Notes: generated by a model not told the origin, from the sequence alone. Shown: positions 9,019-18,970, counted from the stretch's first letter. The stretch is 55,037 nt of DNA from Enterococcus durans NBRC 100479 = LMG 10746 (GCF_001544215.1 NZ_BCQB01000018.1:1-55037); one strand, 5' to 3'. A program made the numbers and translations.

Positions 9019-9951
9019 TTGAAAGAAAAAGTAAAACAACTACCACTATTACCTGGTGTTTATTTAATGAAAAATAAAGAAGGTTCCGTTATCTATGTTG
9101 GAAAAGCGAAAAAATTAAAAAATCGCGTAAGTACGTACTTTCACAAAAACCAGCAACATTCAAAAAAAGTCCGTCGTCTGATCCATCATATCGATGATTT
9201 TGATTTTGTCGTGGTAGACACAGAATTAGATGCTCTATTATTAGAGTGCCAACTGATTCAGTATTACCGCCCCTTTTACAACCGACAAATGAATTATTTC
9301 AGTAATTATAATTATTTACATATTTCGGACGAGGGCTTCAGTCTTTCGGATGTGCCACTCGCTCACACTTATGGGCCTTTTCGATTATATAAGAAAATGC
9401 CAATCATTTTAAGGATCATTGAAGAAACCTATCAAATGCCTTGGCTTTCCGAAATCAGTCGTTTAGCTTTGCAGACCCAACTTCCAGAGGTTGCACAGCT
9501 CTCTTATCTGCAAAAGAAAAAAGAGATCCAAGGACTGCTTCAAGGAAGAAATAAAAAACTATTGACTTACCAAAAACTTAGACAAGACCACTTTATCCAA
9601 CAGTTGAATTTTGAAAAAGCGGCAGTGCTCCAACGCGAGATCGAATTGACCTCTTCTTTTATCCAAAAGATAAAAGAGCAGAAAAAATTTTTGCGGACGC
9701 CTGAAATATCTTTCAGCTTACCTCTAGCAATAGATGACACTAGGCGAAAACACTACTTGATCTGTTACGGACAGCTTGCAGATACAGTGATTACCAAAGC
9801 AGATGAGGCTCCTCACTTTTATTATGAAAAAGGCGAAAAGACACTAGCATTAAAGCGTCAATTATCAAAAGACGAAATCGACCCTGTGCTTATCTTGATG
9901 AGTTACTATAGAAGAATTCAGAGAGAAACGAGTCTAGAGTCAAAAAAATAG
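9019..9951 (+). CDS. UvrC-like GIY-YIG endonuclease with UVR motif
   Basis: This 310-residue protein resembles the N-terminal half of UvrC, the nuclease that cuts DNA in nucleotide excision repair. It has LPGVYLMKNKEGSVIYVGKA (GIY-YIG core, about residues 11-30), Arg36, and the metal-binding Glu at about residue 76 in LLLECQLIQ. A UVR-type helical hairpin (FIQQLNFEKAAVLQREIEL, about 194-212) could bind UvrB. The RNase H-like second nuclease and helix-hairpin-helix domains of full UvrC are absent, so it is probably a Cho-like or accessory enzyme. The start is TTG at 9019, 8 bases after AAAAAAGGAG. A true uvrC is expected elsewhere. Confidence 0.85.
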   Translation: MKEKVKQLPLLPGVYLMKNKEGSVIYVGKAKKLKNRVSTYFHKNQQHSKKVRRLIHHIDDFDFVVVDTELDALLLECQLIQYYRPFYNRQMNYFSNYNYLHISDEGFSLSDVPLAHTYGPFRLYKKMPIILRIIEETYQMPWLSEISRLALQTQLPEVAQLSYLQKKKEIQGLLQGRNKKLLTYQKLRQDHFIQQLNFEKAAVLQREIELTSSFIQKIKEQKKFLRTPEISFSLPLAIDDTRRKHYLICYGQLADTVITKADEAPHFYYEKGEKTLALKRQLSKDEIDPVLILMSYYRRIQRETSLESKK

Positions 9952-9996
9952 AGAAGAACTCCTAAAACGAATGGTTAGGAATCTTCTCTATTTTTT
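9950..9996 (+). terminator. Rho-independent terminator after the GIY-YIG gene
   Basis: An inverted repeat beginning at the stop codon pairs AGAGAAGA with TCTTCTCT and CCTAA with TTAGG, and is followed by six T. Confidence 0.85.
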
Positions 9997-10119
9997 ATCT
10001 CTTACTATTCTGATCGAAATCTAGCAAACAATACACCGATCAGTGCTTGAAGAGAAATACTTTGTATTGATTCTTCTAAAAGATAAGCAGAGGCCAACTC
10101 CTTGTCCTCAAGCAAACTC

Positions 10120-10350
10120 TTATTGAATCAAGTCATAAATCTCCATTGCTACGATATCGATATTGTCAAATTCATATTGTTGATGTGAATCTGTTTCAGT
10201 TAATTCAAATGTTTCAGTCGCTTTATCATAAGTTACTGTACATTTTTCAGCGCCCTCTTTTTCAAAACGACGGACTTGCAGTTCATTATCTGCTGATTCG
10301 ACCATAGCCTCCAGTCGTTTAATGATTGCAACCAATTGTGAATGTGCCAT
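10120..10350 (-). CDS. YkuJ-family (DUF1797) small protein
   Basis: A 76-residue cytoplasmic protein matching the YkuJ/DUF1797 family of Firmicutes by its pattern: an N-terminal helix (LVAIIKRLEAMVESA), an arm with RRFEKEGAEKCTVTYDKATETFEL and the C-terminal FDNIDIVAMEIYDLIQ. The family fold is known from structural genomics, but its function is not. An AGGAGG lies just before the ATG. It appears to be a single-gene unit between a terminator and the dehydrogenase gene. Confidence 0.85.
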   Translation of the reverse strand: MAHSQLVAIIKRLEAMVESADNELQVRRFEKEGAEKCTVTYDKATETFELTETDSHQQYEFDNIDIVAMEIYDLIQ

Positions 10351-10435
10351 CGGAGGTCCTCCTTTTCTTATTTCTGTTATATTGTATCAAAAGCATGGCC
10401 GACTTGCATTGATTTTCTCTAAAAAATCGAGTTTT

Positions 10436-11323
10436 TTAAGATTTTTTTTCTGGTATCTTTCCATCAGGCCACCAAAGTTTAATCAAAGCCTGCGTCCCAT
10501 CATTTTCAAAGCCTTGATCAGCTAACTGTTCGTATAATTTCAGCGCTTGGTCCGTCGCTGGCAACGTTAAAGAAAGCTTCTCTGCTTCATCCAAAGCAAT
10601 TTTTAAATCTTTGATAAAATGTTTGACAAAGAAACCAGGTGTATAATCGTTTTTCAGGATGCGAGGAGAATAGTTACTTAATGACCAATTGGCTGCGCTG
10701 CCCCCGCCAAGTGTTTCAATGACTTTTTCTAGATCAAGACTGGCTTTTTCCGCATAAACCAACATTTCCGTGATACCTGTCATTGTGCCTGCAATCATGA
10801 TCTGATTTGCCATTTTAGTATGCTGCCCTTTACCTGCTGATCCGTGAAGCGTGAAGGTCGTTCCAAAGACTTGAAATAGTGGCAAAATTTTATCATATAT
10901 CTCTTTTTCTCCACCGACCATGATCGTTAATGTCGCATTTTTAGCACCTAGATCTCCACCAGATACTGGAGCATCTAGCGCAGCTGCTCCTTTTTCTTTG
11001 GCAGTTTTTGCAATTTTTTCTGCTAAAGTCGGTGTGCTTGTTGTCAAATCGACTAAGACACGATTCGTCACATCAGTAGCAAAAATGCCAGTATCCCCAT
11101 AGTAGATTTCTTCTACATCTTGTGGATAGCCTACCATCGAAAAGATGACTTCACTAGTAGCAGCTACCTCTCTTGGCGTATCTGCCCAAACGGCTCCCTC
11201 TTTTACAAGCTGATCTGTTTTTGCTTTTGTTCGATTATAGACAGTCAACTCATGCCCGGCTTCTAGCAGGTGACGTACGATCGCACTCCCCATTACTCCG
11301 GTACCAATAAATCCAATTTTCAT
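10436..11323 (-). CDS. NAD(P)-dependent beta-hydroxyacid dehydrogenase (3-hydroxyisobutyrate dehydrogenase family)
   Basis: This 295-residue oxidoreductase belongs to the family of 3-hydroxyisobutyrate, tartronate-semialdehyde and YkwC-like dehydrogenases. It has a Rossmann start IGFIGTGVMGSAIVRHL, the substrate signature DAPVSGGDLGAKNATLTIMVGG (about residues 118-139) and the catalytic Lys in GKGQHTKMANQIMIAG (about 171). Arg34 in YNRTKAK suggests a preference for NADP. The natural substrate cannot be read from the sequence. It is transcribed alone, downstream of the bgsB terminator. Confidence 0.88.
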   Translation of the reverse strand: MKIGFIGTGVMGSAIVRHLLEAGHELTVYNRTKAKTDQLVKEGAVWADTPREVAATSEVIFSMVGYPQDVEEIYYGDTGIFATDVTNRVLVDLTTSTPTLAEKIAKTAKEKGAAALDAPVSGGDLGAKNATLTIMVGGEKEIYDKILPLFQVFGTTFTLHGSAGKGQHTKMANQIMIAGTMTGITEMLVYAEKASLDLEKVIETLGGGSAANWSLSNYSPRILKNDYTPGFFVKHFIKDLKIALDEAEKLSLTLPATDQALKLYEQLADQGFENDGTQALIKLWWPDGKIPEKKS

Positions 11324-11343
11324 CTCTTTACCTCCTAAAAATC

Positions 11344-11392
11344 AAAAATCCTTGTCTCTATGCTAGTATACGCCAGAAACAAGGATTTTTTT
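11344..11392. terminator. Bidirectional terminator between bgsB and the dehydrogenase
   Basis: AAATCCTTGT pairs with ACAAGGATTT around a central loop, with T-rich flanks on both strands. On the minus strand it lies just after the bgsB stop codon. Confidence 0.8.
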
Positions 11393-11410
11393 AGAGTAAA
11401 CGCCTGATTT

Positions 11411-12634
11411 TTATCGTTTAAACGAATTTAATTTTATTTTTATTCTTTCGATTGACGCTTCTTCTTCTTTTCTTTGTAATTCATTTGCATGATAGACGAT
11501 CATATCTTCATAAAATTCAATCATCGCTTCACCAAAGTGCGTAGAAGAAATCTCATATAATTTTGATTCCAATACTTGTGGATCATGGGGTACTTCGCTT
11601 TTAATATAATCAATAAGTGCTGGTGCGAAATCCTGATCCGTTTCAAAGGTTCTACCCAAAGAAGGATGGTCAAACAAGCGATTTAAGTAGGCATTTCCTT
11701 CCACAACGCAAGGCGTTCCAGCAGCCATAGCTTCTGTATACGTTAGTCCTTGTGTTTCTGAAGTTGATGCACTCACAAAGAAATCCGCTGCTTTATAATA
11801 TAAAGCAACATCATCATTTGCCACTTCCCCTGTAAATTGGACATATTCACTCAAATCAAGCGTAACAATCAATTCCTGTAGTTCTTCCAAATAAGGTCCT
11901 TTACCGACAATCACCATGCGTGCATTAGGATATGCTTTGATTATTTGTGGCAAGCCATAAACTAACGCTTGAATGTTTTTTTCATAGGAAACCCGACTCA
12001 ACGAGAGGATCATTAGTTGATCCTTTTCGATGTGCAAGGATTGCCTTAATTTTTCGATGTCTTTATTCGTGATATCGGCCCGCTTAAATTTTTCAATATC
12101 GATCCCCGTTGGAATCACACGTAATGGTGTAACGACACCATAGCCTCTTAACGTATCGATTACCCGCTCACTTGGGCAAACAACGCCTGTTGTGTGATTA
12201 GCGAACAATCGTGAAAGATACTTCACATGGGACTGGCGAAGCACTTTACCTTTTGCGATATAGTGCAAGTAGTCCTCATACATCGTGTGGTACGTATGGA
12301 TCAAAGGAATTTTTAATTTCTTGGCGACCATTTTCCCAAGTATTCCAGCACCAAACTCTGTATGTGTATGGATCAGTTCCAATTCTAATTCTTTAGCTAC
12401 CAAATAGGCATACCACATTCCTCTCACTACTACACGACGATCCTTAAATGAAACAAACGGCACGCTTGGCATCCTGATCACATCTTTTTCTAATTTATCA
12501 GCATTGGGATCAGTCGTTGTAAAAATATATACCTCATGTCCATTTTTTTCTAGCTCTTCTTTTAAGGTTTTTATTGAGGTCGCAACTCCGCTTACCTGCG
12601 GAAAATAGGTATCGGTAAAAAAGCCAATTTTCAT
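11411..12634 (-). CDS. bgsB: 1,2-diacylglycerol 3-glucosyltransferase (BgsB-like)
   Basis: A 407-residue GT-B fold, family 4 glycosyltransferase, predicted to add the first glucose to diacylglycerol at the inner membrane face, making the glycolipid anchor of lipoteichoic acid. It has the N-terminal GIGxxTDTYxPxxxG-like start (FFTDTYFPQVSGVATS), the acceptor region HTHTEFGAGILGK, and the C-terminal donor-binding region with the E-x7-E motif in SASTSETQGLTYTEAMAAGTP. It is the second gene of a pair with bgsA, as in E. faecalis, 44 bases downstream. The symbol rests on similarity and gene order. Confidence 0.88.
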   Translation of the reverse strand: MKIGFFTDTYFPQVSGVATSIKTLKEELEKNGHEVYIFTTTDPNADKLEKDVIRMPSVPFVSFKDRRVVVRGMWYAYLVAKELELELIHTHTEFGAGILGKMVAKKLKIPLIHTYHTMYEDYLHYIAKGKVLRQSHVKYLSRLFANHTTGVVCPSERVIDTLRGYGVVTPLRVIPTGIDIEKFKRADITNKDIEKLRQSLHIEKDQLMILSLSRVSYEKNIQALVYGLPQIIKAYPNARMVIVGKGPYLEELQELIVTLDLSEYVQFTGEVANDDVALYYKAADFFVSASTSETQGLTYTEAMAAGTPCVVEGNAYLNRLFDHPSLGRTFETDQDFAPALIDYIKSEVPHDPQVLESKLYEISSTHFGEAMIEFYEDMIVYHANELQRKEEEASIERIKIKLNSFKR

Positions 12635-12678
12635 GTTTTTTCGCCTCCAAACTACCCTGTTTTTATTTTAGAATAATG

Positions 12679-13683
12679 TTATTCATCAAGTACTTGCAGA
12701 TAAACATTTCGAAGTTGCTCACCAATTTTTTCGATACTGCGCTCTTGGGCTGTCTGATACCCGGCTTCTACCAAACTAGGAACTTCTTCTTCCATGATAC
12801 TTTTGATCATCTCGCAAAATTCATCATTCGTATTTCCCATATAACAATTTTTTCTGTCTTCTAACCAACCATTATACACCGGAATGTCTCGTACGAGAAC
12901 ATTTTGTTTGCTTGCTAGTGCTTCTAAAACGACGATTCCTTCAGTTTCTTCATAAGAAGAAAAGAAAAATAAATCTGCACCAGAATAAGCCCCCTCAATA
13001 ATCTCCCCGCTGATGTATCCGGGAAAAATCACATTGTCAGGATGATCCTCTTTGACAATTTTTCGAATATTTTTAGGAATCGAATACATGGGCACATGTC
13101 CAAACCAGATGAATGTATATTCTGGCATTTTTTTAGCAATATCGACAAAATCAATGATGCCTTTACGGGCAAAGAAAAGCCCGACACAAATGATCACTTT
13201 TTGATTTTCAGAAAGCTGAAAATGTTCACGGAATTTTAATTCCTTGATTGGATCAGGACGATATTTTTCTAAATCGATTCCATTTGAAATTGCTTGAATC
13301 GGTACAGTAAGTCCATAGCCTTCCAATAATTGCTTTGAATAAGGAGTGGGCGTAATCAAGTAATCCGCTTTACTGTATAGTCCCACTAAGTATTTTTTGA
13401 CTAGGGGCGACAATTGATTTGAGCCAATAAACGAGTTACGGAAATCTTCTTCCGTCGAGTGTGCATGATAAACGATTTTTTTCCCATCTCTTCTCGCCTG
13501 ATTAACCATGTTATGACTATTGATACCATATGTATTGATGTGCAAAATATCATAGTCTTCCTTATTATCTAGTGTATACGAAACTCCTACATCTTTTAGA
13601 GCACGTTTTTGATGGTCAAGTGCACGTCCGATACCAGATTTTGCCAGCATTTTTTCACTTTCAAAATATAATAATACCTTCAA
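12679..13683 (-). CDS. bgsA: Glycosyltransferase BgsA-like (diglucosyl-diacylglycerol synthesis)
   Basis: A 334-residue GT4-type glycosyltransferase that in E. faecalis adds the second glucose to monoglucosyl-diacylglycerol; loss there affects biofilm and lipoteichoic acid length. Visible features are the N-terminal Rossmann half with KSGIGRALDHQKRALK, the HAHSTEEDFRNSF segment and the E-x7-E donor motif in FSSYEETEGIVVLEALASK. I chose a TTG start at 13683, 7 bases after AAGGAGG; a longer ATG frame would include the promoter region. The gene heads the bgsA-bgsB unit, and a TATACT (-10) lies at 13712-13707. Confidence 0.86.
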   Translation of the reverse strand: MKVLLYFESEKMLAKSGIGRALDHQKRALKDVGVSYTLDNKEDYDILHINTYGINSHNMVNQARRDGKKIVYHAHSTEEDFRNSFIGSNQLSPLVKKYLVGLYSKADYLITPTPYSKQLLEGYGLTVPIQAISNGIDLEKYRPDPIKELKFREHFQLSENQKVIICVGLFFARKGIIDFVDIAKKMPEYTFIWFGHVPMYSIPKNIRKIVKEDHPDNVIFPGYISGEIIEGAYSGADLFFFSSYEETEGIVVLEALASKQNVLVRDIPVYNGWLEDRKNCYMGNTNDEFCEMIKSIMEEEVPSLVEAGYQTAQERSIEKIGEQLRNVYLQVLDE

Positions 13684-14068
13684 TTTACGTCCTCCTTCAC
13701 TTATATAGTATAACATAGCACGGAAACTGTCACTCAAACTTAAGCCCTATTTTTAAAAGGTTCACTAAATAACGCGTTTTTTGCTTATTTTAATCAGCTA
13801 TTGACTACTATTACAAAAATCTAGATGACTTGTTGATGCCTATCTGTAATAATCACTGGATTTTCTAAAGTCATGAAAAAAGAGCGTGGGGCAAAAGTAA
13901 GAAATACTTTTGCCTCACGCTCTAAAAAATGAATAATCGGCGGGAACAGAAGCAACTCCTTTGGAAAATAAGCCGAAATTCACAAAAATTTGAAAAGCAA
14001 TTTCCGTGAATCGCTTCTTATTTCTCGGAGTTGAATACTTCTGTTCCGGCCTCTTTTTGCTAGCTTGT
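13684..14068. other. Intergenic region between bgsA and ptsI
   Basis: No gene is visible in this 385-base stretch. It holds the bgsA promoter region (to about 13760), about 120 bases of AT-rich sequence without recognised features, and then a composite palindromic repeat that also ends the ptsHI transcript. Confidence 0.7.
13881..14055 (-). repeat. Composite intergenic palindromic repeat (ptsI 3' end)
   Basis: Read on the minus strand, this is a long imperfect palindrome (13937-14050, GGAACAGAAG ... CTTCTGTTCC, with nested AACTCC/GGAGTT and AAATAAG/CTTATTT arms) followed by a compact hairpin at 13881-13923 that pairs AGAGCGTGGGGCAAAAGTA with its near complement and ends in a T run. The compact hairpin is a strong terminator for ptsHI. 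The same two-part arrangement recurs at 32889-33062, and its parts recur elsewhere in the window. Confidence 0.85.
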
Positions 14069-15796
14069 TTATTTTACGTATTCGTTAACAAGTTCAACGA
14101 CTTCTTCCATTGTGTCGCACTCTTTCAAAGCACGATCAGCAAGTTCAGCCATCTTCGTTGTGTCTAAACGTTTCATTAAACTACGTGTTTTTAAGATAGA
14201 TGTCGCACTCATTGAGAACTCATCTAATCCCATACCTACAAGTAAAGGAACAGCGGTTTGATCTCCAGCCATTTCTCCACACATACCAGCCCATTTACCT
14301 TCAGCATGTGCTGCATCAATCACGTTTTTGATCAAACGTAAAATTGAAGGGTTATAAGGTTGATACAAGTAAGATACACGTTCGTTCATGCGGTCAGCTG
14401 CCATTGTGTATTGAATCAAGTCATTCGTACCTACTGAGAAGAAGTCAACTTCCTTCGCAAACTTATCTGCTAAGACAGCTGCTGCAGGGATTTCAATCAT
14501 GATGCCGACTTGGATCGTATCAGATACTTCCACGCCTTCGCTCACTAATTTTTGTTTTTCTTCTTCAAAGATTGCTTTCGCTGCACGGAATTCTTTAAGA
14601 GTCGCTACCATTGGGAACATGATGCGTAAGTTTCCATGAACAGATGCACGTAACAATGCGCGCATTTGTGTACGGAACATTTCGTCACCTAATTCAGACA
14701 AGCTGATACGTAGCGCACGATAGCCTAAGAACGGGTTCATTTCATGAGGTAATTGCAGATAAGGTAATTCTTTATCGCCACCAATATCCATTGTACGAAC
14801 AACGACTGGTTTACCATCCATTCCTTCAAGAACCGCTTTGTACGCTTCATATTGATCATCTTCAGTAGGGAAGTCAGGAGAATCCATGTACAAGAATTCT
14901 GTACGGTAAAGACCCACTGCTTCACCACCATTGTTGTGAACACCAACTAGATCTTTTGGTGTACCAATGTTTGCGGCTAACTCAAAATGCTTGCCATCAG
15001 CTGTAACTGTTTCAGCATTTTTTAGTTTGTCCCATTCTGCTTTTTGAGCAGCGTAATCAGCACCGATTTTTTCAAATTCAGCTTTTTGTTCGTCAGTTGG
15101 GTGAACGATTACATCGCCTTCGATCCCATTGACAGCCAAAATGTCGCCTTCTTTGACTTTAGCAGTGATTTCTTTTGTTCCAACGATTGCTGGAATTTCT
15201 AAAGAACGAGCCATGATGGCAGAATGTGAAGTACGTCCGCCGATATCAGTTACAAACGCTTTAACATATTTGCGGTCTAATTGCGCTGTATCACTAGGAG
15301 TCAAATCATGTGCAACAACGATCACTTCTTCGTTGATCATTGAGGGATTTGGTAATGTCACTCCTAATAGATGTGCTAAAATACGTTTCGCAACATCACG
15401 GATGTCTGCCGCACGTTCTTTCATATATGCGTTGTCTTCCATCGCTTCGAACATACCGATATACATATCAGTAACTTCTTTTAGCGCTGATTCAGCGTTT
15501 ACACTGTTATCTTTGATATTTTGTTTGATTTGACCAACCATTTCTGGATCTGAAAGAACCATCAAATGAGCGTCAAATACTTGCGCCTCTGCTTCACCTA
15601 AGCTTTGCGCTGCTTTTTCACGAATTTGCTGCAATTCTTCAGTAGATTTAGCTAAAGCATCATCTAAACGAGATTCTTCGGCAGAAGTATCTTCTACTGT
15701 TGTCTTACTGAATGTTAAATCCGGTTGAACTAGCAGGTAAGCTTTTGCAACGGCAACTCCGTCACTAGCGGCAATCCCTTTTAGCATTTCAACCAT
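14069..15796 (-). CDS. ptsI: Phosphoenolpyruvate-protein phosphotransferase (PTS enzyme I)
   Basis: Enzyme I takes phosphate from PEP and passes it to HPr, starting all PTS sugar uptake. The 575-residue protein has the phospho-His at about residue 191 in [13 protein letters not shown], the PEP-binding TIM barrel with REFRAAKAI and [12 protein letters not shown] segments, and the active-site Cys in GMCGEMAGD near residue 504. The start overlaps the ptsH stop by one base (TAATG), so the two are translationally coupled. Confidence 0.98.
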   Translation of the reverse strand: MVEMLKGIAASDGVAVAKAYLLVQPDLTFSKTTVEDTSAEESRLDDALAKSTEELQQIREKAAQSLGEAEAQVFDAHLMVLSDPEMVGQIKQNIKDNSVNAESALKEVTDMYIGMFEAMEDNAYMKERAADIRDVAKRILAHLLGVTLPNPSMINEEVIVVAHDLTPSDTAQLDRKYVKAFVTDIGGRTSHSAIMARSLEIPAIVGTKEITAKVKEGDILAVNGIEGDVIVHPTDEQKAEFEKIGADYAAQKAEWDKLKNAETVTADGKHFELAANIGTPKDLVGVHNNGGEAVGLYRTEFLYMDSPDFPTEDDQYEAYKAVLEGMDGKPVVVRTMDIGGDKELPYLQLPHEMNPFLGYRALRISLSELGDEMFRTQMRALLRASVHGNLRIMFPMVATLKEFRAAKAIFEEEKQKLVSEGVEVSDTIQVGIMIEIPAAAVLADKFAKEVDFFSVGTNDLIQYTMAADRMNERVSYLYQPYNPSILRLIKNVIDAAHAEGKWAGMCGEMAGDQTAVPLLVGMGLDEFSMSATSILKTRSLMKRLDTTKMAELADRALKECDTMEEVVELVNEYVK

Positions 15797-16062
15797 TATT
15801 CAGATAAGCCTTCTTTCTTCATTGTTTCAACGATAGCTGCCATTGCATCCGCTTCGTCAGCACCTTCAGCTGTGATAGTAACATCAGAACCTTGGCCAAC
15901 ACCTAAAGACATAACGCCCATGATAGATTTCAAGTTTACTGATTTACCTTTATACTCTAAGTTTACATCAGAGTTAAATTTGCTTGCTGTTTGTACTAAT
16001 AATGTAGCTGGACGTGCGTGGATCCCAGTTTCTGCTACTACGTGAAATTCTTTCTTTTCCAT
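15796..16062 (-). CDS. ptsH: Phosphocarrier protein HPr
   Basis: HPr relays phosphate from enzyme I (His15, in GIHARPAT) to the sugar-specific EIIA proteins. It is also phosphorylated on Ser46 (LKSIMGV) by HPr kinase to act with CcpA in catabolite repression. The 88-residue length and both sites are canonical. An AAAGGAG ribosome site precedes the ATG. The Ser46 branch links this gene to the cre site upstream of the chitinase in the same window. Confidence 0.98.
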   Translation of the reverse strand: MEKKEFHVVAETGIHARPATLLVQTASKFNSDVNLEYKGKSVNLKSIMGVMSLGVGQGSDVTITAEGADEADAMAAIVETMKKEGLSE

Positions 16063-16161
16063 ATTAATCGGTCTCCTTTAAGTGAGTGTTGTTTTTATGT
16101 GAGGGTTTTCTTTTTTAACATTCATTAGGAACGCTAAGAAGTAGTACCCTTTCATCTGTAA

Positions 16162-16190
16162 AGATTACCATTTTTTGCCGACAGATACAA
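16162..16190 (-). promoter_or_regulatory. Probable ptsHI promoter
   Basis: On the minus strand TTGTAT (16190-16185) and TAATCT (16167-16162) are spaced by 17 bases, leaving a leader of about 95 bases before ptsH. The -10 is imperfect, so confidence is moderate. Confidence 0.5.
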
Positions 16191-16412
16191 CAGTTTTCAT
16201 TTAAATTCACTCAAAAGTGTATAAAAATATTTCATATGGTTTTTAAAAATGACAGCGGATATCATAACATCAGTAAGGGCTATGCATCCACTCTAACCAT
16301 GGAAGTTATTTTCAGAACGATTTTTAAATGGTTGTTGAATAGTGTTCTATTCCTTATTCTACCAGCATCGATCCACTACTCTTCACTTTCCTTCTCAAAT
16401 CAAACTAAATAC

Positions 16413-16440
16413 TTGCGTCGGTTAATAAATTTAGTATAAT
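16413..16440 (+). promoter_or_regulatory. clpE promoter
   Basis: TTGCGT (16413-16418) and a perfect TATAAT (16435-16440) are spaced by 16 bases, directly upstream of the CtsR operator. The leader to the clpE ATG is about 130 bases. Confidence 0.8.
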
Positions 16441-16450
16441 AGAATTCAAA

Positions 16451-16467
16451 GGTCAGGAATGGTCAAC
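16451..16467 (+). promoter_or_regulatory. CtsR operator of clpE
   Basis: Two direct heptads, GGTCAGG and GGTCAAC, are separated by three bases (AAT), the arrangement of the CtsR heat-shock operator (A/GGTCAAA-N3-A/GGTCAAA). It starts about 10 bases after the -10, so bound CtsR would block transcription. Confidence 0.85.
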
Positions 16468-16578
16468 TACATTTTTCACCTTTCTTAACTACCTATAATA
16501 ATGAGGGTTATTCTTTTACCTTAGCAAAAACAGGTTGTAAAATAGTAATGTAATCAACTGAAAGGACGTGAATCATTT

Positions 16579-18807
16579 ATGCTTTGTCAAAATTGTGGTA
16601 AAAATGAAGCAACGATCCACTTATATGCAACAGTAAACGGTCAGCGAACACAGCTGGACTATTGTCAAAGTTGTTATCAAAAAATCAAAAATCAACAAAA
16701 TGGAGGTCTGACAAGTATGGCCCAAAATGATCCTTTTGGTTTTGGCAGTTTAGACGATCTATTTCGATCAATGTCACGCCAAATGCAACAACAAGGAAAT
16801 ATGGAACAAACACCACCAACTCAATTTGGTGGAAACAACAATTTCAATGGCGGGCAACCACCTCAAGGAAATACAGATGGCTTACTCGGTGAATATGGTA
16901 TCAATATCACAGAACAAGCACGTCAAGGAGACATCGATCCAGTGATCGGCAGAGATGATGAGATCAAACGAGTCATTGAGATCCTAAATCGTCGGACCAA
17001 AAACAATCCTGTATTGATTGGTGAGCCAGGTGTTGGTAAAACAGCAGTAGTCGAAGGCCTTGCACAAAAAATCGTCGACGGTGATGTTCCACAAAAATTG
17101 ATGGATAAAGAAGTCATTCGGTTAGATGTCGTTTCCTTAGTTCAAGGTACTGGTATCCGTGGTCAATTTGAAGAACGTATGCAAAAATTGATTGAAGAAA
17201 TCAAGCAAGCAGAGAATGTGATCTTGTTCATTGATGAAGTCCATGAAATCGTTGGTGCAGGTTCTGCCGGAGATGGAAATATGGATGCTGGAAACATTTT
17301 GAAACCTGCCCTTGCCCGTGGTGAACTTCAAATGGTCGGTGCTACAACTTTAAATGAGTACCGGATCATTGAAAAAGATGCAGCATTAGAACGACGCATG
17401 CAACCAGTCCGAGTAGACGAACCTACAGTGAAGGAAACAATCAGTATCCTAAAAGGATTGCAAAAACGTTACGAAGATTATCATCATGTCAAATATACAG
17501 ATGAAGCAATCGAAGCTGCTGCTATTTTATCGAATCGCTATGTCCAAGACCGATTCTTACCAGATAAGGCCATTGACTTATTAGACGAAACTGGTTCAAA
17601 GAAAAACTTAACGATCCAAATCGTTGATCCTAAAACGATCGATAAGAAGCTTCAAGAAGCAGAAGAACAAAAGACTCAAGCTTCAAAAGAAGAAGATTTC
17701 GAAAAAGCAGCTTATTATCGTGACCAAATCAACAAATTGCAAAAAATGAAAGAACGCCAATTGACAGATGAAGAAACACCTGTCATTACTGAAAAAGATA
17801 TGGAAAAAATCGTTGAACAACGTACAGGTATTCCTGTCGGCGAATTAAAAGAAAAAGAACAAACACAATTGAAAAATCTTGCAAGTGATTTAAAAGCACA
17901 TGTCATTGGGCAAGATAATGCAGTGGATCGAGTAGCAAAAGCCATCCGCCGCAATCGCGTTGGTCTAAACAAGAAAAATCGTCCAATCGGTTCGTTCCTA
18001 TTTGTAGGCCCAACTGGTGTAGGTAAAACTGAGTTAGCGAAACAATTAGCCTTTGAACTATTCGGTTCTGAGGATTCAATGATTCGTTTCGATATGTCTG
18101 AGTACATGGAAAAACACAGTGTGTCTAAATTGATTGGTTCTCCTCCAGGTTACGTTGGATACGAAGAAGCAGGCCAATTGACTGAAAAAGTTCGTCGTAA
18201 TCCTTACAGCTTGATTCTCTTGGATGAAGTGGAAAAAGCACATCCTGATGTGTTGCACATGTTCTTACAGATCCTAGATGATGGCCGACTAACGGATGCA
18301 CAAGGGCGAACAGTCAGCTTCAAAGACACGATCATCATCATGACAAGTAATGCTGGTACTGGAAAAGTAGAAGCAAATGTTGGTTTTGGTGCAGCAAGAG
18401 AAGGTGTCACTCGCTCTGTCTTGAATCAATTGAATAACTACTTTACTCCTGAATTCTTGAACCGTTTTGATGGCATCATTGAATTCAATGCATTATCGAA
18501 AGAAAACTTGATGACGATCGTCACTCTAATGCTAGATGATGTAAACAATATGTTGGCAGCCCAACAACTACACATTGAAGTACCAACAAATGTTAAAGAA
18601 AAATTAGTCGATTTAGGATATGATCCTTCAATGGGTGCTCGCCCTCTTCGTCGAACGATCCAAGAACAGATTGAAGATGGTATTGCCGAATTCTACTTAG
18701 ATCATCCAGCTATCCAAGATCTAAAAGCAAAATTAGATAAAGATGGTAAAATCGTTATCACATCAAAACCAGAACGTTTAGTCAAAGAAGAAACTGAAGC
18801 AGAATAA
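16579..18807 (+). CDS. clpE: ATP-dependent Clp protease ATP-binding subunit ClpE
   Basis: ClpE is a heat-inducible AAA+ unfoldase that feeds proteins to ClpP and helps dissolve aggregates. The 742-residue protein has the ClpE-specific N-terminal zinc finger (Cys3, Cys6, Cys29, Cys32), a Gly/Gln/Asn-rich linker (about 65-100), a first AAA domain with Walker A GEPGVGKT at 148-155, a UVR-like coiled segment ([18 protein letters not shown]), a second AAA domain with GPTGVGKT near 477, and the C-terminal ClpB_D2-small domain. CtsR control is indicated by its operator, and the DUF1827 gene follows it. Confidence 0.97.
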   Translation: MLCQNCGKNEATIHLYATVNGQRTQLDYCQSCYQKIKNQQNGGLTSMAQNDPFGFGSLDDLFRSMSRQMQQQGNMEQTPPTQFGGNNNFNGGQPPQGNTDGLLGEYGINITEQARQGDIDPVIGRDDEIKRVIEILNRRTKNNPVLIGEPGVGKTAVVEGLAQKIVDGDVPQKLMDKEVIRLDVVSLVQGTGIRGQFEERMQKLIEEIKQAENVILFIDEVHEIVGAGSAGDGNMDAGNILKPALARGELQMVGATTLNEYRIIEKDAALERRMQPVRVDEPTVKETISILKGLQKRYEDYHHVKYTDEAIEAAAILSNRYVQDRFLPDKAIDLLDETGSKKNLTIQIVDPKTIDKKLQEAEEQKTQASKEEDFEKAAYYRDQINKLQKMKERQLTDEETPVITEKDMEKIVEQRTGIPVGELKEKEQTQLKNLASDLKAHVIGQDNAVDRVAKAIRRNRVGLNKKNRPIGSFLFVGPTGVGKTELAKQLAFELFGSEDSMIRFDMSEYMEKHSVSKLIGSPPGYVGYEEAGQLTEKVRRNPYSLILLDEVEKAHPDVLHMFLQILDDGRLTDAQGRTVSFKDTIIIMTSNAGTGKVEANVGFGAAREGVTRSVLNQLNNYFTPEFLNRFDGIIEFNALSKENLMTIVTLMLDDVNNMLAAQQLHIEVPTNVKEKLVDLGYDPSMGARPLRRTIQEQIEDGIAEFYLDHPAIQDLKAKLDKDGKIVITSKPERLVKEETEAE

Positions 18808-18831
18808 TTCTGGTGGATTTTATCAAAGCAG

Positions 18832-18879
18832 AACGCCTATTCTACCCCATCATGGGACAGAATAGGCGTTTGTTTTTTC
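18832..18879 (+). terminator. clpE terminator
   Basis: AACGCCTATTCT pairs with AGAATAGGCGTT around a 15-base loop and is followed by a T-rich tail. Confidence 0.9.
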
Positions 18880-18970
18880 TATAGAAATCAAAATACTGTT
18901 CATTTGATTAAAAAAAAATTATAATTAACTAAGGTTGTATCTAAAAAACTACATAAATGAGGTGAGCGCC

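Larger units (their letters stand above)
16063..16578. other. Divergent intergenic region ptsH/clpE
   Basis: This 516-base gap holds the ptsHI promoter and leader on the minus side and the clpE promoter, CtsR operator and leader on the plus side. A 67-codon frame at 16236-16439 has no ribosome binding site and a composition unlike a protein, so I do not call a gene. Confidence 0.75.

Noticed and set aside
10001-10119. Short TTG frame of about 36 codons downstream of the YkuJ-family gene on the minus strand
   Set aside because: A readable peptide exists (for example ASAYLLEESIQSISLQALIG), but the start has no properly spaced ribosome site, so evidence is too thin for a gene call.
13684-14068. 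Repeat-rich gaps considered as CRISPR arrays or riboswitches
   Set aside because: The repeats are single palindromes scattered over the window, not tandem repeats with spacers, and no riboswitch core motif is visible.
16236-16439. 67-codon frame between ptsH and clpE
   Set aside because: It has no ribosome binding site, overlaps the clpE promoter and has a random-like composition.
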